NCBI GenBank assembly: GCA_018262795.1
Contig: JADFDM010000002.1
Coordinates: 310,001-374,000, forward strand
Length of the DNA: 64,000 nt
Direction: 5' to 3'
Source of the DNA: Sphingobacteriales bacterium
GTDB lineage: Bacteria; Bacteroidota; Bacteroidia; Chitinophagales; LD1
Shown: one piece after another, positions 17,741-27,952 of the stretch
Numbering within the stretch: the first letter of the stretch is position 1
Layout: the number at the start of each line of letters is the position of its first letter
Notes under the pieces: model-generated
Told to the model about the DNA's origin: nothing
Databases searched by the model: none
Seen by the model: the letters and a program-made list of their open reading frames with translations, nothing else
Program-made: the position numbers and the translations under genes

Positions 17741-19102
17741 TTAGGCCATTGCTTCAATCAGATCAAACTCGGTAATGATATGCCACTTAGCGGCATTATC
17801 TTTTACCAGCACTGCAGTATTCTCTTTCGAAATCAGTTTTGAAATATCTTTAGCGGTAGAGGTAAGTGCCACCACCGGAAAAGGCTTGCTCATCATCTTC
17901 CCCACTTCTTCATTTCGGTTTTCCGAATTTTCTACCAACAGCTTTAAGATACTATGCTCAGTAATACTGCCGATAGCTTCTCCGTTTTCGACTACCGGAA
18001 GCTGCGTAATATGCATCTCCTTCATTTTTGCAAAGGCCACGGCAACGGTGTCCTTAGACCCTGCTACTACTAATTCTCTTAACTTTTTGCGATCAATGAT
18101 AGTTTTGGCATTGGCCGGTTCATTGGTTAAGAATCCTCTTTCGCGCATCCATTCGTCATTGTAGATTTTAGCAATGTAACGGCTGCCGTGGTCGTGCAGA
18201 ATAATTACAACCACACTGTTTTTATCGAACTTATCTTTTAACTGCACTAAACCCTGCATCACCGTTCCGGCACTGTAACCGCAAAAGAGCCCTTCTTCAC
18301 GAGCCAACCTACGCGCCATCACCGCCCCATCTTTATCCGTTACCTGCTCTATATGGTCTATGTAACTCATATCATAGTTAGCCGGCACAAAGTCCTCCCC
18401 TATTCCTTCTGCCACGTAAGGGTGCACTTCATTCATATCCAATTCACCGGTATCGTGAAACTTTTTGAGCAGCGAGCCATAGGCATCAATGCCAAAAACT
18501 TTTATGTCGGGGTTCTGCTCTTTGAGATACATGGCCGCACCCATTACAGTTCCGCCCGTACCAATGGTAGTCACGTAATGAGTCACTTTCCCTTCAGTTT
18601 GTTCCCATATTTCAGGGCCGGTAGTTTCATAGTGAGCGGCTCTGTTGCTCAAGTTATCATACTGATTCATGTGAATAGCGTTAGGAATTTCCTGAGCCAA
18701 GCGTTTTGCCACCGAATAATACGAGGCCGGATCATCCGGCTCTACGTTGGTGGGGCACACAATCACCTCGGCACCCAATGCCCGCAGTATATCCAATTTT
18801 TGCTTCGATTGCTTTTCGGTAGTAGTGAAAATACATTTGTAGCCGCGCACCACCGAAACCAGCGCCAGCCCCATGCCGGTATTTCCTGACGTGCATTCTA
18901 TAATTGTTCCACCGGGTTTTAAGCGCCCGGCCTTCTCGGCATCATCAATCATCTTAATACCAATACGGTCTTTGATGGAATTGCCGGGATTAAAGTATTC
19001 CACCTTTGCCAAAAACAATCCGGGAATATCTTTGGTGATACAATTTAGTTTCACCAAAGGGGTGTGGCCAATGGTCTCAACAATATTATCGTAGTATTTC
19101 AT
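17741..19102 (-). CDS. Cystathionine beta-synthase / cysteine synthase family with C-terminal CBS pair
   Basis: MKYYDNIVETIGHTPLVKLN...NPGNSIKDRIGIKM...ECTSGNTGMGLA; C-terminal CBS domains. ATG at 19102 preferred over listed 19153. Confidence 0.92.
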   Translation of the reverse strand: MKYYDNIVETIGHTPLVKLNCITKDIPGLFLAKVEYFNPGNSIKDRIGIKMIDDAEKAGRLKPGGTIIECTSGNTGMGLALVSVVRGYKCIFTTTEKQSKQKLDILRALGAEVIVCPTNVEPDDPASYYSVAKRLAQEIPNAIHMNQYDNLSNRAAHYETTGPEIWEQTEGKVTHYVTTIGTGGTVMGAAMYLKEQNPDIKVFGIDAYGSLLKKFHDTGELDMNEVHPYVAEGIGEDFVPANYDMSYIDHIEQVTDKDGAVMARRLAREEGLFCGYSAGTVMQGLVQLKDKFDKNSVVVIILHDHGSRYIAKIYNDEWMRERGFLTNEPANAKTIIDRKKLRELVVAGSKDTVAVAFAKMKEMHITQLPVVENGEAIGSITEHSILKLLVENSENRNEEVGKMMSKPFPVVALTSTAKDISKLISKENTAVLVKDNAAKWHIITEFDLIEAMA

Positions 19103-19112
19103 AGAGCAAAGT

Positions 19113-19622
19113 TTATAAATCTTCGCCAATTGCCTTTTCCAGTTTCTCCACAAAGATTAAAGTGGCCGGGCAATACAACATGTTATTCGTGTAAGTTTTC
19201 TCAGCCGCCTGATACCGTATATCTCTGCGATAAAAGTGAGGGAAGCCGGCACAATCCTCCGGGCGAACTGCATAAATAGAGCATTTGTTATCCTTTCCTA
19301 AGAACTGACAAGGAGTGCTTCGATTCGTGATATCCCCATCGCGTCTTTTCTCCAAATATTTGTCGAAATACTCCTGATAGGTCATGTTCAAATGTTTTGC
19401 AATCCGGTTAATATCCTTTCGAGTATAGGTAGGAGTCATTGTTTTGCAACAGTTGCCGCAGTCCAAGCATTGAATTTCCTTCCAAGTTTCCGTTTCTGCT
19501 TGTTTGGCTATTTTAAGTATGCCCTTCTTTTCGGATTTCCCGAAGGCCCTTAAAAATTTGGCAAGTCCCTTTTTCTTTCGCCCTACCGTGCGGTTGAATT
19601 TCTTAATGTCTATCTGGCTCAT
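19113..19622 (-). CDS. YkgJ-family cysteine-cluster (zinc/iron-chelating) protein
   Basis: CLDCGNCCKTMTPTYTRKDINRIAKHLNM...RSTPCQFLGKDNKCSIYAVRPEDCAGFPH. Confidence 0.85.
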   Translation of the reverse strand: MSQIDIKKFNRTVGRKKKGLAKFLRAFGKSEKKGILKIAKQAETETWKEIQCLDCGNCCKTMTPTYTRKDINRIAKHLNMTYQEYFDKYLEKRRDGDITNRSTPCQFLGKDNKCSIYAVRPEDCAGFPHFYRRDIRYQAAEKTYTNNMLYCPATLIFVEKLEKAIGEDL

Positions 19623-19733
19623 ATAAAATTGAATGGGTCGAAAATAGGTAATTGTTGCAGGGAGCGAAGGAATGAATTGAGTTTTATCATATCGTTTAGT
19701 GAGTGTCCTTACTTGTTGTGCTCAATTAATCAG

Positions 19734-19741
19734 TATCTTTG
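19734..19741 (+). promoter_or_regulatory. Candidate Bacteroidota -7 element
   Basis: TATCTTTG (TAnnTTTG) with TTG triplets at 19713-19718, upstream of the Usp gene. Confidence 0.45.
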
Positions 19742-19778
19742 GACACCGAAATAGATACATAAACAGCAAAATAGGGTT

Positions 19779-20615
19779 ATGAGCAAAAAGATTTTAGCCG
19801 CCTTTGACGGAACCAAATATTCAGAAGGAGCTTCGAAATATGCTATTGAAATAGCAAAGGCTACCGACTCCCTTTTAATAGGAGTGTTTATTCAAGACAT
19901 GCGCTATCTGAACTTCACGTACGCTTACGCTTGGGATCAACCTTTTATTGATTTTAGCTCTATTGAAACCTCACAAAATGAAGAAAAAGAGAAGATTGAT
20001 TTAAACATTCAACTTTTTCACCGCGCCTGCAATGAGCAAGGAGTGAAACACAAGGTGCATTTAGATAAAGGCGTACCGCTTCAGGAACTATTGCGAGAAA
20101 CAATTTTTGCTGATTTGATCATTATTGATTCGCATACCAGTTTCTTTTCCATGGGCGATACTGAGCCAAATCCGTTTTTGAAGGATCTATTAGTGGATTC
20201 ATTTTGTCCGGTGTTGATTGTGCCTCATCAATACACCTTCTTTGACAACATTGTGATTTGCTATGATGGGTCTCCGTCCAGCGTATATGCTTCAAAGATG
20301 TTCAGCTATCTGTTTTCTGAGTTCAGAGATTTGAATGCAACGGTAGTAAGTATCAACGAAAATTCAGGCAATCATTTAAAAGAAGGCTGGAACTTTAAAG
20401 ACCTGTTGCATATACATTACAACAACACCGACTTTAAGATACTGCAAGGGAATAAGGAAGAAGATTTGATTAAGTACTTACAAGAAGGAGCAAAAAATAG
20501 TATAGTGATAATGGGGGCTTATGGCCGAAACGCCTTATCGCGTTTGTTTCACCAAAGCTTGAGTAACCGGGTGATTAAGGAGTTAAACACTCCCGTATTT
20601 ATCACGCATCATTGA
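19779..20615 (+). CDS. Universal stress protein (tandem Usp domains)
   Basis: KKILAAFDGTKYSEGASKYAIEIAK...; second domain IVICYDGSPSSVYASKMF...IVIMGAYGRNALSRLFHQSLSNRVIKELNTPVFITHH. Confidence 0.9.
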   Translation: MSKKILAAFDGTKYSEGASKYAIEIAKATDSLLIGVFIQDMRYLNFTYAYAWDQPFIDFSSIETSQNEEKEKIDLNIQLFHRACNEQGVKHKVHLDKGVPLQELLRETIFADLIIIDSHTSFFSMGDTEPNPFLKDLLVDSFCPVLIVPHQYTFFDNIVICYDGSPSSVYASKMFSYLFSEFRDLNATVVSINENSGNHLKEGWNFKDLLHIHYNNTDFKILQGNKEEDLIKYLQEGAKNSIVIMGAYGRNALSRLFHQSLSNRVIKELNTPVFITHH

Positions 20616-20698
20616 GCAGCGTGCATTTGAGTTGATAAACAGTAAAGAAAGGCAGAAAAGAAATTCAATAACATTTACAAAATCAATAAAACACAAAC

Positions 20699-21076
20699 AT
20701 GAAAAGTTCATTAAACACCCTACACCATCAGAATAACGACTGGCTGCGCGTACTGGAATTTTACAAAGAAGAATTGTCTATTCTCACCTCTCGCTTAGAA
20801 GAAGTAGCGAGCAAGAACACGGGCAAGGAAATACTAGAGCAAGTAGAGCATTTTCAAAATAAGTTTGTCATACTTCGCGAACAATTAGATGTATTGAAAC
20901 ATGACATTAACACGCGAAATGAAGAAGTGACAGAGTTAGCAAAAACTCGCCCTGAGCACATTGATGAAAAGTTTACCAGTGTAAATGACCGTCTTTTAAA
21001 CAGGGTAAAAGATTTCTTACACAGTATTGCCGACACACGCTATGAGTTCAATAATTTTTTGGTCAAAGTAATGTGA
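20699..21076 (+). CDS. Hypothetical coiled-coil protein
   Basis: 125 aa heptad-rich ORF directly downstream of Usp, followed by a strong terminator. Confidence 0.65.
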   Translation: MKSSLNTLHHQNNDWLRVLEFYKEELSILTSRLEEVASKNTGKEILEQVEHFQNKFVILREQLDVLKHDINTRNEEVTELAKTRPEHIDEKFTSVNDRLLNRVKDFLHSIADTRYEFNNFLVKVM

Positions 21077-21091
21077 GCAAGGCTTCATTTA

Positions 21092-21127
21092 GAAATAGGA
21101 TTGCCTTAACTAAGGCAATCCTATTTC
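21092..21127. terminator. Bidirectional terminator
   Basis: GAAATAGGATTGCCTTA-AC-TAAGGCAATCCTATTTC: 17-nt perfect arms. Confidence 0.85.
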
Positions 21128-21147
21128 TATTTTACAGCGCCACTGTG

Positions 21148-23571
21148 CTAGTTCAAAATCTTTTCGAGTGCTGCTTTCTCCCAATCTTTCCACGGAGTCA
21201 ATTCAAAAATTGTATTTGCCGTTTCTTTGTTTTGGGGCTTTGCTATAAGCGATTTAATAGCCTGTACTGCGGGACCATTCAATCGGTTGTTGGTGTATAA
21301 GGCAGCATTAAACAGGTTTCGAAGAACTTCCTCATTACAAAAATCTAAGCGATCAATAGCTTGAATAGCCTTTACTCTTGTGCGGAATTCATAACGGTTA
21401 GAAGTATAGCCGATGAGTTCGCGCAATAAGGTGGAATCTATTTCTTTTTTAATTGTCAGCTCCAAATAGGCAATGCGAACATTACAGTTAATTCCAAGCA
21501 GCCCTTTAACCCGATTCAGATATTCCGCAGATTTGTTTGGATACAGTTTGCACAACTTCCGCAAAGTTATTTCAATGGTATAATAAGAAGTATCCGAAAG
21601 CAAGGCTTCTACATCCGGCAAAATTTCGTTCGGAAAATCTTGTAATTTCTCAACTACGGCTCTCCTAATCAAAAAGTCTTTATCGTGCAAAGCCTTCCGA
21701 AAAAGTTGAATCGCTTCAGGGCTTCTATCCTCTGCCAACTGGCGAATAATTTCTATTTGATTCCGTCTAAAATCACCCTTCTGAAAGCGAGTAATCAGGA
21801 AATCCTTTTTCACATCCATATCAAAACTACCCATAGCGGTAAGTGCATCGTAGCGATCAATCATGTGGGCGGCATCGCTTGCCTGCGCTTTCAGTTCTTC
21901 CAAACTTTTATTGAAGGTAACCGTTTTAAGCACGTTTGATGCGGGATCAAAAAGCGCATAGGCAATTTCCTTGTCGGCCTTAGCATGTACATACACTGTA
22001 TCATATTCGTGGCTGAGCCATTCCTTTCGAATAGATTTTGAACCATCTTTGAAGTGCACCTCAAATACAATCGGCATTTTAAAATAACTTTCAAGTTCAT
22101 CTACTTTCTGTGTTTGCCGAATATAAAAGGCCACTCGATCAGACTGTTTTTCATCCGTCACTTGGTAATTAGGAACGCCCGCGCGGAAAACCCACTGATC
22201 GAAAAACCAATCGAGATTCACGCCTGCGGTCTCCATAAAGGCCATCATAAAGTCATGGTTCGTCACATTACTGTAAGCATGTTTCTTCAGGTAATTAGTG
22301 ATGCACTTGCGATAGACAGAATCACCTACCACATAGCGAATCATATCAATCACAAAACTCCCTTTGGGATAATGCCGGGCACTTCCGCCATGAGAATGTG
22401 CCACCGGAAAGCGATCGCGGGCATCGGCACGTATCGCATTATCCGCCTCATCTCTCTTCACTGATTCATAATAAGCCTCTCCATTTATCTTCCGCATAAA
22501 CTGCTTGGAATAATAGGTGGCAAAACTTTCGTGCAGCCAATGATGATGGGCACTGTATTCCGTCATGTAATCGCCAAACCATTGGTGGGTTAGTTCATGG
22601 GCATTCGTACCGGTGTAACCATATTCAATGGAAGTGCGCTCATCGGTTTGATAAAAATCGCCATATACCGTTGCCGTAGTATTTTCCATAGCTCCGTACA
22701 TAAAATCCTGCACCGGTACATTGGCGTAAGTTGACCACGGGTATTTTACCTGAAACTCGTTCGTCATAAAATCCATCATCTCAGCGCTGTAACGGTAGGT
22801 TGGCACCACCACCTCCGGGCGATCATTGTAGTAATATTGGCGGGAAGTGACCCCGTTCTTACTTTTATAATCCTTGTGCGCATACTTATCAATAGCGATC
22901 ATCACCAAATACGAAACCATGGGATGATTCATTGCATAATGCCAGGTAAAAGTGCCATCTGCATTTAGTTTTTTCGACTTCAACTCACCATTAGAAATAA
23001 CCGTGTAAGCTGAATCGAAAGTGATGATGGTCTCCGTTATCATCTTGTCACTCACATCATCATAGCAGGGAAACCAATAGCGGTTATCTACTCCCTGCCC
23101 CTGTGTCCAAATTTGATGGCGAGTGTAGTATGGGTTATCCGTAGTGTCCGGTTCCTTCACATTCCAGCCGATAAAATACATACCCTTGCGAGGAGTAGCT
23201 TCATAAGTAATATCCAATTTGTAGCTTCTGTTCCAGTTAAGAGCAAAAGGAAAGCGAATGGTGAGGCCGGCACTGTCAGTGTCAAATCGGGTTTCCTTCC
23301 CGTCTAACAATACTTTTTGGATATGGATGCCGGGCGCATCTAAAAACAAGGTATCTGTGATGTATTGAATGGGGTGGAAGTCATATTGCACACGCCCGAT
23401 TATCTTCCCAAGTTCCGGTTTTAGTTTTACATTAAGCAACATTTTAGTAAAGTCCACATTGTGCTCTCTGATTCTCCCGTCCACATCGCGGAGATAACAA
23501 ATAGTCGAATCTTGGGCAGCCACTGCTGAAACCAACAGGCAATAAATGCCTATTATGATATACTTTTTCAT
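21148..23571 (-). CDS. M1-family metallopeptidase (aminopeptidase N-like) with HEAT-like C-terminus
   Basis: GAMENTTATVYGDF and HELTHQWFGDYMTEYSAHHHWLHESFATYYS zinc motif; signal peptide. Confidence 0.95.
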   Translation of the reverse strand: MKKYIIIGIYCLLVSAVAAQDSTICYLRDVDGRIREHNVDFTKMLLNVKLKPELGKIIGRVQYDFHPIQYITDTLFLDAPGIHIQKVLLDGKETRFDTDSAGLTIRFPFALNWNRSYKLDITYEATPRKGMYFIGWNVKEPDTTDNPYYTRHQIWTQGQGVDNRYWFPCYDDVSDKMITETIITFDSAYTVISNGELKSKKLNADGTFTWHYAMNHPMVSYLVMIAIDKYAHKDYKSKNGVTSRQYYYNDRPEVVVPTYRYSAEMMDFMTNEFQVKYPWSTYANVPVQDFMYGAMENTTATVYGDFYQTDERTSIEYGYTGTNAHELTHQWFGDYMTEYSAHHHWLHESFATYYSKQFMRKINGEAYYESVKRDEADNAIRADARDRFPVAHSHGGSARHYPKGSFVIDMIRYVVGDSVYRKCITNYLKKHAYSNVTNHDFMMAFMETAGVNLDWFFDQWVFRAGVPNYQVTDEKQSDRVAFYIRQTQKVDELESYFKMPIVFEVHFKDGSKSIRKEWLSHEYDTVYVHAKADKEIAYALFDPASNVLKTVTFNKSLEELKAQASDAAHMIDRYDALTAMGSFDMDVKKDFLITRFQKGDFRRNQIEIIRQLAEDRSPEAIQLFRKALHDKDFLIRRAVVEKLQDFPNEILPDVEALLSDTSYYTIEITLRKLCKLYPNKSAEYLNRVKGLLGINCNVRIAYLELTIKKEIDSTLLRELIGYTSNRYEFRTRVKAIQAIDRLDFCNEEVLRNLFNAALYTNNRLNGPAVQAIKSLIAKPQNKETANTIFELTPWKDWEKAALEKILN

Positions 23572-23643
23572 CGCGTTAAGGTATTAAGAAAGTGTAAAGA
23601 AATTCTATTTCACAATAGAAGACAAATCGAAATCAACGTGCGA

Positions 23644-24249
23644 TCAGTGAAAAAACATCAGCTTCACGCCAAAATAAATTAGGATAATGCCGGATGCCTT
23701 GCCGAGTAGTCCAAGTATTTTATCATTGATATGAGGCTTTAACAGCGAAGCCGAATATCCCTTTGTGAAGTCAGTAGTAAATACAACCGTAAGTGCCGAG
23801 AAGAAATGTGTGAGTACTAATGAAGTGCTATTGCCGTAGTGCTGCACCGCTACCATAATAGCTCCAAACCAAAAAAAGAAAACATTCGGATTGGTGCTAT
23901 TAATCAAAAATCCGCGCACAAATATTTTCATCAGATTCTTTCTATTTATTTCCTCTTTAGGTTTTTCTTTTGGCTTTCTAAAAAGATTGAGAAGACCTAT
24001 AGAAGTGAGCACCAGCCCCCCGATGATGTATAGATAATCCAAATGTGTGGTGGAAGAAATCAGCGTTCCTGCAACAAAGTAGATTAGAAGCACCGTAAAT
24101 AAATCGCTGATAAAAGTGCCAAAGGCCAAATACGCAACCGCTCTGATGCTGCTGTTAATCCCTAAATCAATCAGCATAAAAAAAATAGGCCCCATAAAAG
24201 TACTGAGAACAAGGCCGGTAAGAATGCCCTGCACAATGGCTTCTTTCAT
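23644..24249 (-). CDS. LysE-family translocator
   Basis: Multi-TM; GPIFFMLIDLGINSSIRAVAYLAFGTFISDLF and INSTNPNVFFFW motifs. Confidence 0.85.
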   Translation of the reverse strand: MKEAIVQGILTGLVLSTFMGPIFFMLIDLGINSSIRAVAYLAFGTFISDLFTVLLIYFVAGTLISSTTHLDYLYIIGGLVLTSIGLLNLFRKPKEKPKEEINRKNLMKIFVRGFLINSTNPNVFFFWFGAIMVAVQHYGNSTSLVLTHFFSALTVVFTTDFTKGYSASLLKPHINDKILGLLGKASGIILIYFGVKLMFFH

Positions 24250-24252
24250 GGG

Positions 24253-25689
24253 TTACTTCACAGAGTAAATATTATCTAAGAAATCAAGCACAATCTCTTC
24301 CAAATCTTGAGTACCTGATAAAGCCCCCATCATTCCATACATCGCAGCTTTGTTCTCATTCTCTATACTATCGCCACTGCCTTTCTGCAACTTCGCAATA
24401 GTTCCGGCAGGGAGAATTTTACTGAGTCCTTTTACGGTTGCGGCCTGTACTTTACTGCTCAAATGAGCCATCTTTTTATGGCGCACTACTTCTACCGCTT
24501 CGCGCAAGTCGTTGATAAATTCATCCGTAATGTTTCGGTGTATATAATTCACCGTTAAGTGAAGTGTGGGGGGCAACTGTTGGCGCTCAAAATGCCAGCC
24601 TCTTTTATTGAGTTCATCGGCCAAAGCATATATATCTAACTTGTTAGACGTGAATGCAATCAAGCTCATATCGGGCTTCCCCACAATTTCAAGCCCATCT
24701 ATTGTTTCGATTCCCGATTGAATGGCCCGAGTAGCTTTCATGGTAGCTTCTGCCATTTCTAAATATCCTTCGCGACCAATTCCCTTTAAAGCAGCCCAAG
24801 CTCCGGCTATGCAACTGCCCGCACGGGTTCCCATCATAGTAGGCGAACCGTAAATACCGCCATGCCACTTAGTGTAAAGCGAGAACTGAAATTTTCGGAG
24901 AGCCGCCTCTTTATAAAGTATAACGGAAGCTCCCTTAGAAGAATAACCATACTTGTGTATATCAGCAGAAATAGAGGTAACTCCATCTACTTCAAAATCG
25001 AAGGAAGGAATAGCATAGCCAAGTTCCTTAATAAAGGGAAGCATAAAGCCACCAATGCAGGCATCTACATGAAAAAGAAGATTCTTCTCCCGCGCTATGA
25101 CTGCTATTTCCGAAATGGGGTCCATCACCCCATAAGGGTAGGATGGGGCACTGGCCACCAACATAATCGTATCCTTATTCACCGCCTCTCTCAATGCTTT
25201 CACATCGGCTTTCCCATCTGCACCGGTTTGGGTCACTGTAAAATCTACATCGAAATAGTGGAAGGCTTTCATAAAGGCGGGATGCACCGACTCCGGCAGC
25301 ACCACATTTGGCTTTTTTACCTGTGGCCTATTTTTGCGCGCCCAATCACGAGCGGTCTTTATCGCCAATAAAATACTTTCGGTTCCCCCGGTGGTGATAT
25401 TGCCTCGCGTATTTTCATCTCCGTGAAACAGATCGGCACACATACTCACCGTTTCGGCTTCAATTTCAGCAAGGCTGGGGGTAGCCGTTGGGTTCAAGGC
25501 ATTTTCAGTATAAAACTGATCGTAAATCGCCTTAATCTTCTCTTCGCGTTCCTCTCCGGGATAATACACTAAGCAGAAAGCTCTGCCTTTGCGCCAGTCA
25601 ATATCTTTCCTTTTTCTTTGCTTCACCTCCTCTAATAATTCTTCTTTGCTGGAAGCCTTTTCGGGAAAAGTAACTTTGGGTCGGCTCAT
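24253..25689 (-). CDS. PLP-dependent lyase, sphingosine-1-phosphate lyase-like
   Basis: GNITTGGTESILLAIK, HVDACIGGFMLPFI, SISADIHKYGYSSKGASVILYK, GGIYGSPTMMGTRAG, AAMYGMMGALSGTQDLEEIVLDFLDNIYS: group II PLP decarboxylase fold with SPL-like signatures. Confidence 0.82.
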   Translation of the reverse strand: MSRPKVTFPEKASSKEELLEEVKQRKRKDIDWRKGRAFCLVYYPGEEREEKIKAIYDQFYTENALNPTATPSLAEIEAETVSMCADLFHGDENTRGNITTGGTESILLAIKTARDWARKNRPQVKKPNVVLPESVHPAFMKAFHYFDVDFTVTQTGADGKADVKALREAVNKDTIMLVASAPSYPYGVMDPISEIAVIAREKNLLFHVDACIGGFMLPFIKELGYAIPSFDFEVDGVTSISADIHKYGYSSKGASVILYKEAALRKFQFSLYTKWHGGIYGSPTMMGTRAGSCIAGAWAALKGIGREGYLEMAEATMKATRAIQSGIETIDGLEIVGKPDMSLIAFTSNKLDIYALADELNKRGWHFERQQLPPTLHLTVNYIHRNITDEFINDLREAVEVVRHKKMAHLSSKVQAATVKGLSKILPAGTIAKLQKGSGDSIENENKAAMYGMMGALSGTQDLEEIVLDFLDNIYSVK

Positions 25690-25899
25690 AAATATCTTCT
25701 TTATAATAAATGGTTTTCAATGAAAGCCCGAATGTATAGCTATCCCTCTACATGACGGAACTTTTATGGCAACATTTTAATTCCTAAACTTCATATTCAT
25801 CGAGCACCCACGAATCTTTTAAAATTTTTTGGTGCTTGTCACGTGTATTAACGATACGTTCCTTTAATTTAGAGCATTCATCAAAAGCATTCCATCACT

Positions 25900-27153
25900 A
25901 TGCAACCCGTTTATATTCTTTACGTCATCCCCTTTTTCTTTTTGCTGATGGGAATTGAGTGGCTATATGGCTATTTGAAAAAGCAACACCTGTACCGTTT
26001 AAATGATTCTGTAAATAACTTGGTGATTGGCATCGGTAACCAATTATTTGGCTTGCTGTTTAAAGGCCTGTTGTTGGCCATCTATGTGTGGGTGTACGAT
26101 CACTTTGCCTTCTTTAAAATTCCCGCTACGTGGTGGTCCTTCCTCCTCGCCTTAGTGGCCTTTGATTTTTTGTTTTACTGGGCGCATCGTTGGGGGCACG
26201 AGTTAAATATCTTTTGGGGTGCTCACTACGTTCATCATCAAAGTGAGGAATACAATTTAAGCGTTGCGCTGCGCCAATCATGGTTTCATAATTTATTAGC
26301 CTTCCCCATTTTTTTGCCCATCCCTTTGTTGGGCTTTGCACCGCTCACCTTTGGCGCAGCCGCTATTGTGCATACGCTCTATCAATTCTGGATACACACC
26401 AAAGCCATCAACAAGATGCCGGCTTGGTTTGAATTCTGGCTCAATACCCCTTCGCACCATCGAGTGCACCATGCCGTGAACCCAAAATATCTCGATAAAA
26501 ATCATGCAGGGGTTTTAATGATTTGGGATCGTCTGTTCGGTACTTTTCAGGAAGAGGAAGAAGACAAAGAAATTTTCTATGGCATTACCACACAGCTTCA
26601 AAGTTGGAATCCTGCTTGGGCTAATTTTGAATATTATGTAGAGGTGTTGAAGAAAGTTGCGGGCATGAAGTGGGCAGATAAATTGCGCATGTTTTATGCA
26701 CGTCCCGGATGGTTGCCCAAGTATATGGGTGGATTTCAAAGTGTAAAAGAAGTGGACAAAGACAAACGCTTAAAGTACGATGCCGATACTAATGTGTATT
26801 TCAAAATCTATGGGGTAATTCAGTTTTTTGTGTTGCTATGGGGAACCGTTCAATACATGGCTTACTACTCTGAAATAAGCCCCTTCTATAAAGCGGTGTT
26901 CTTCGCGCTTTTGCTCATTACCATGCTCATTATCGGGGGTATTTTTGAAAAGAAGCGATGGATTGTTTATGCAGAATACGTCCGGTTGGCATTGGCAATG
27001 ATTAGCCTGAATACCTTTTACTATTTCTGGTACCTCAACTGGTTTAATGTAATGGCAATTGCCTCCGCTATTGCTTTCGTTTGTTTTGTAGCCTTCTTCA
27101 CATACTCCTATCTGAATGCAACTAAAAAAGCAGAAACGGTTTCAGCAGAGTAG
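25900..27153 (+). CDS. Sterol desaturase / fatty-acid hydroxylase superfamily membrane protein (AGMO-like)
   Basis: Multi-TM with histidine boxes HRWGHELN, HYVHHQSEEYN, HHRVHHAVN. Confidence 0.88.
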   Translation: MQPVYILYVIPFFFLLMGIEWLYGYLKKQHLYRLNDSVNNLVIGIGNQLFGLLFKGLLLAIYVWVYDHFAFFKIPATWWSFLLALVAFDFLFYWAHRWGHELNIFWGAHYVHHQSEEYNLSVALRQSWFHNLLAFPIFLPIPLLGFAPLTFGAAAIVHTLYQFWIHTKAINKMPAWFEFWLNTPSHHRVHHAVNPKYLDKNHAGVLMIWDRLFGTFQEEEEDKEIFYGITTQLQSWNPAWANFEYYVEVLKKVAGMKWADKLRMFYARPGWLPKYMGGFQSVKEVDKDKRLKYDADTNVYFKIYGVIQFFVLLWGTVQYMAYYSEISPFYKAVFFALLLITMLIIGGIFEKKRWIVYAEYVRLALAMISLNTFYYFWYLNWFNVMAIASAIAFVCFVAFFTYSYLNATKKAETVSAE

Positions 27154-27347
27154 TATCGTTCGGTTCTATTTATTTATCACCATTTCAATGAGCGTTAAAA
27201 TGAAAATCAGAATTTAACGTTACAGAATTATGACTGTCTTTTACCTAATGCACTTATCCACATATCCTATTTTAATGGAGGAAAAAAATCAGAAGCCCGA
27301 AATGGAAAAAGTGCATATTCGCATTTCTTAAACCAAAACTAATTACA

Positions 27348-27854
27348 ATGAAAAGACTCTTTTTTGTTTTTGCCGTTCTTCTAATGGCAGGTGCCGCCCA
27401 CAGTGCCGAAAGTGATGCCGTACTTGATTTTCGGGGTATATTCTGGGGTGTTCAAAAGGATTCCTGCTTTAGAGATGGAAAAAAGTTGGAGTTTGTAAAG
27501 GATCGCCAGTCACTCATCAAAGATGCGTACTACATTTCGGGTGACGATATGTTTATCGGTGCAGTGAAATGCGACCGCGTGCTTTATCTCTTTAATGATG
27601 AAGGCCGCTTTTATAAAGTATTTGTGCAAGGCTCTCCTGACCAAAGCGAAACCATGAAATTTATCCTTACTTATAAGTTTGGAGATTATAAGAACGAGAG
27701 CTTTGTGGACGACAGCCATATTATGCAGTGGTTAGTGAAGGACGTTACCTTTACCCTCAAAGTAATTGCAAAAAGCCGCTTTGAACTCACCATCGAAAGT
27801 AACTGGCAAGCCGGTGAAGACTACAAGAAAAACACCAGTGTAGATGACTTTTAG
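27348..27854 (+). CDS. Hypothetical secreted protein
   Basis: Signal peptide MKRLFFVFAVLLMAGAAHSAE; followed by a terminator. Confidence 0.65.
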   Translation: MKRLFFVFAVLLMAGAAHSAESDAVLDFRGIFWGVQKDSCFRDGKKLEFVKDRQSLIKDAYYISGDDMFIGAVKCDRVLYLFNDEGRFYKVFVQGSPDQSETMKFILTYKFGDYKNESFVDDSHIMQWLVKDVTFTLKVIAKSRFELTIESNWQAGEDYKKNTSVDDF

Positions 27855-27880
27855 CCCTCTGTTGAGATAGATAAAATGAG

Positions 27881-27902
27881 AAGCCCCGTGAGGGGCTTTT
27901 TC
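27881..27902 (+). terminator. Rho-independent terminator
   Basis: AAGCCCCGTGAGGGGCTTTTTC. Confidence 0.8.
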
Positions 27903-27952
27903 ATTTTAAGGAATGAATATTCTATGTTCGTAAGCATTATTAAATTTCCTGT

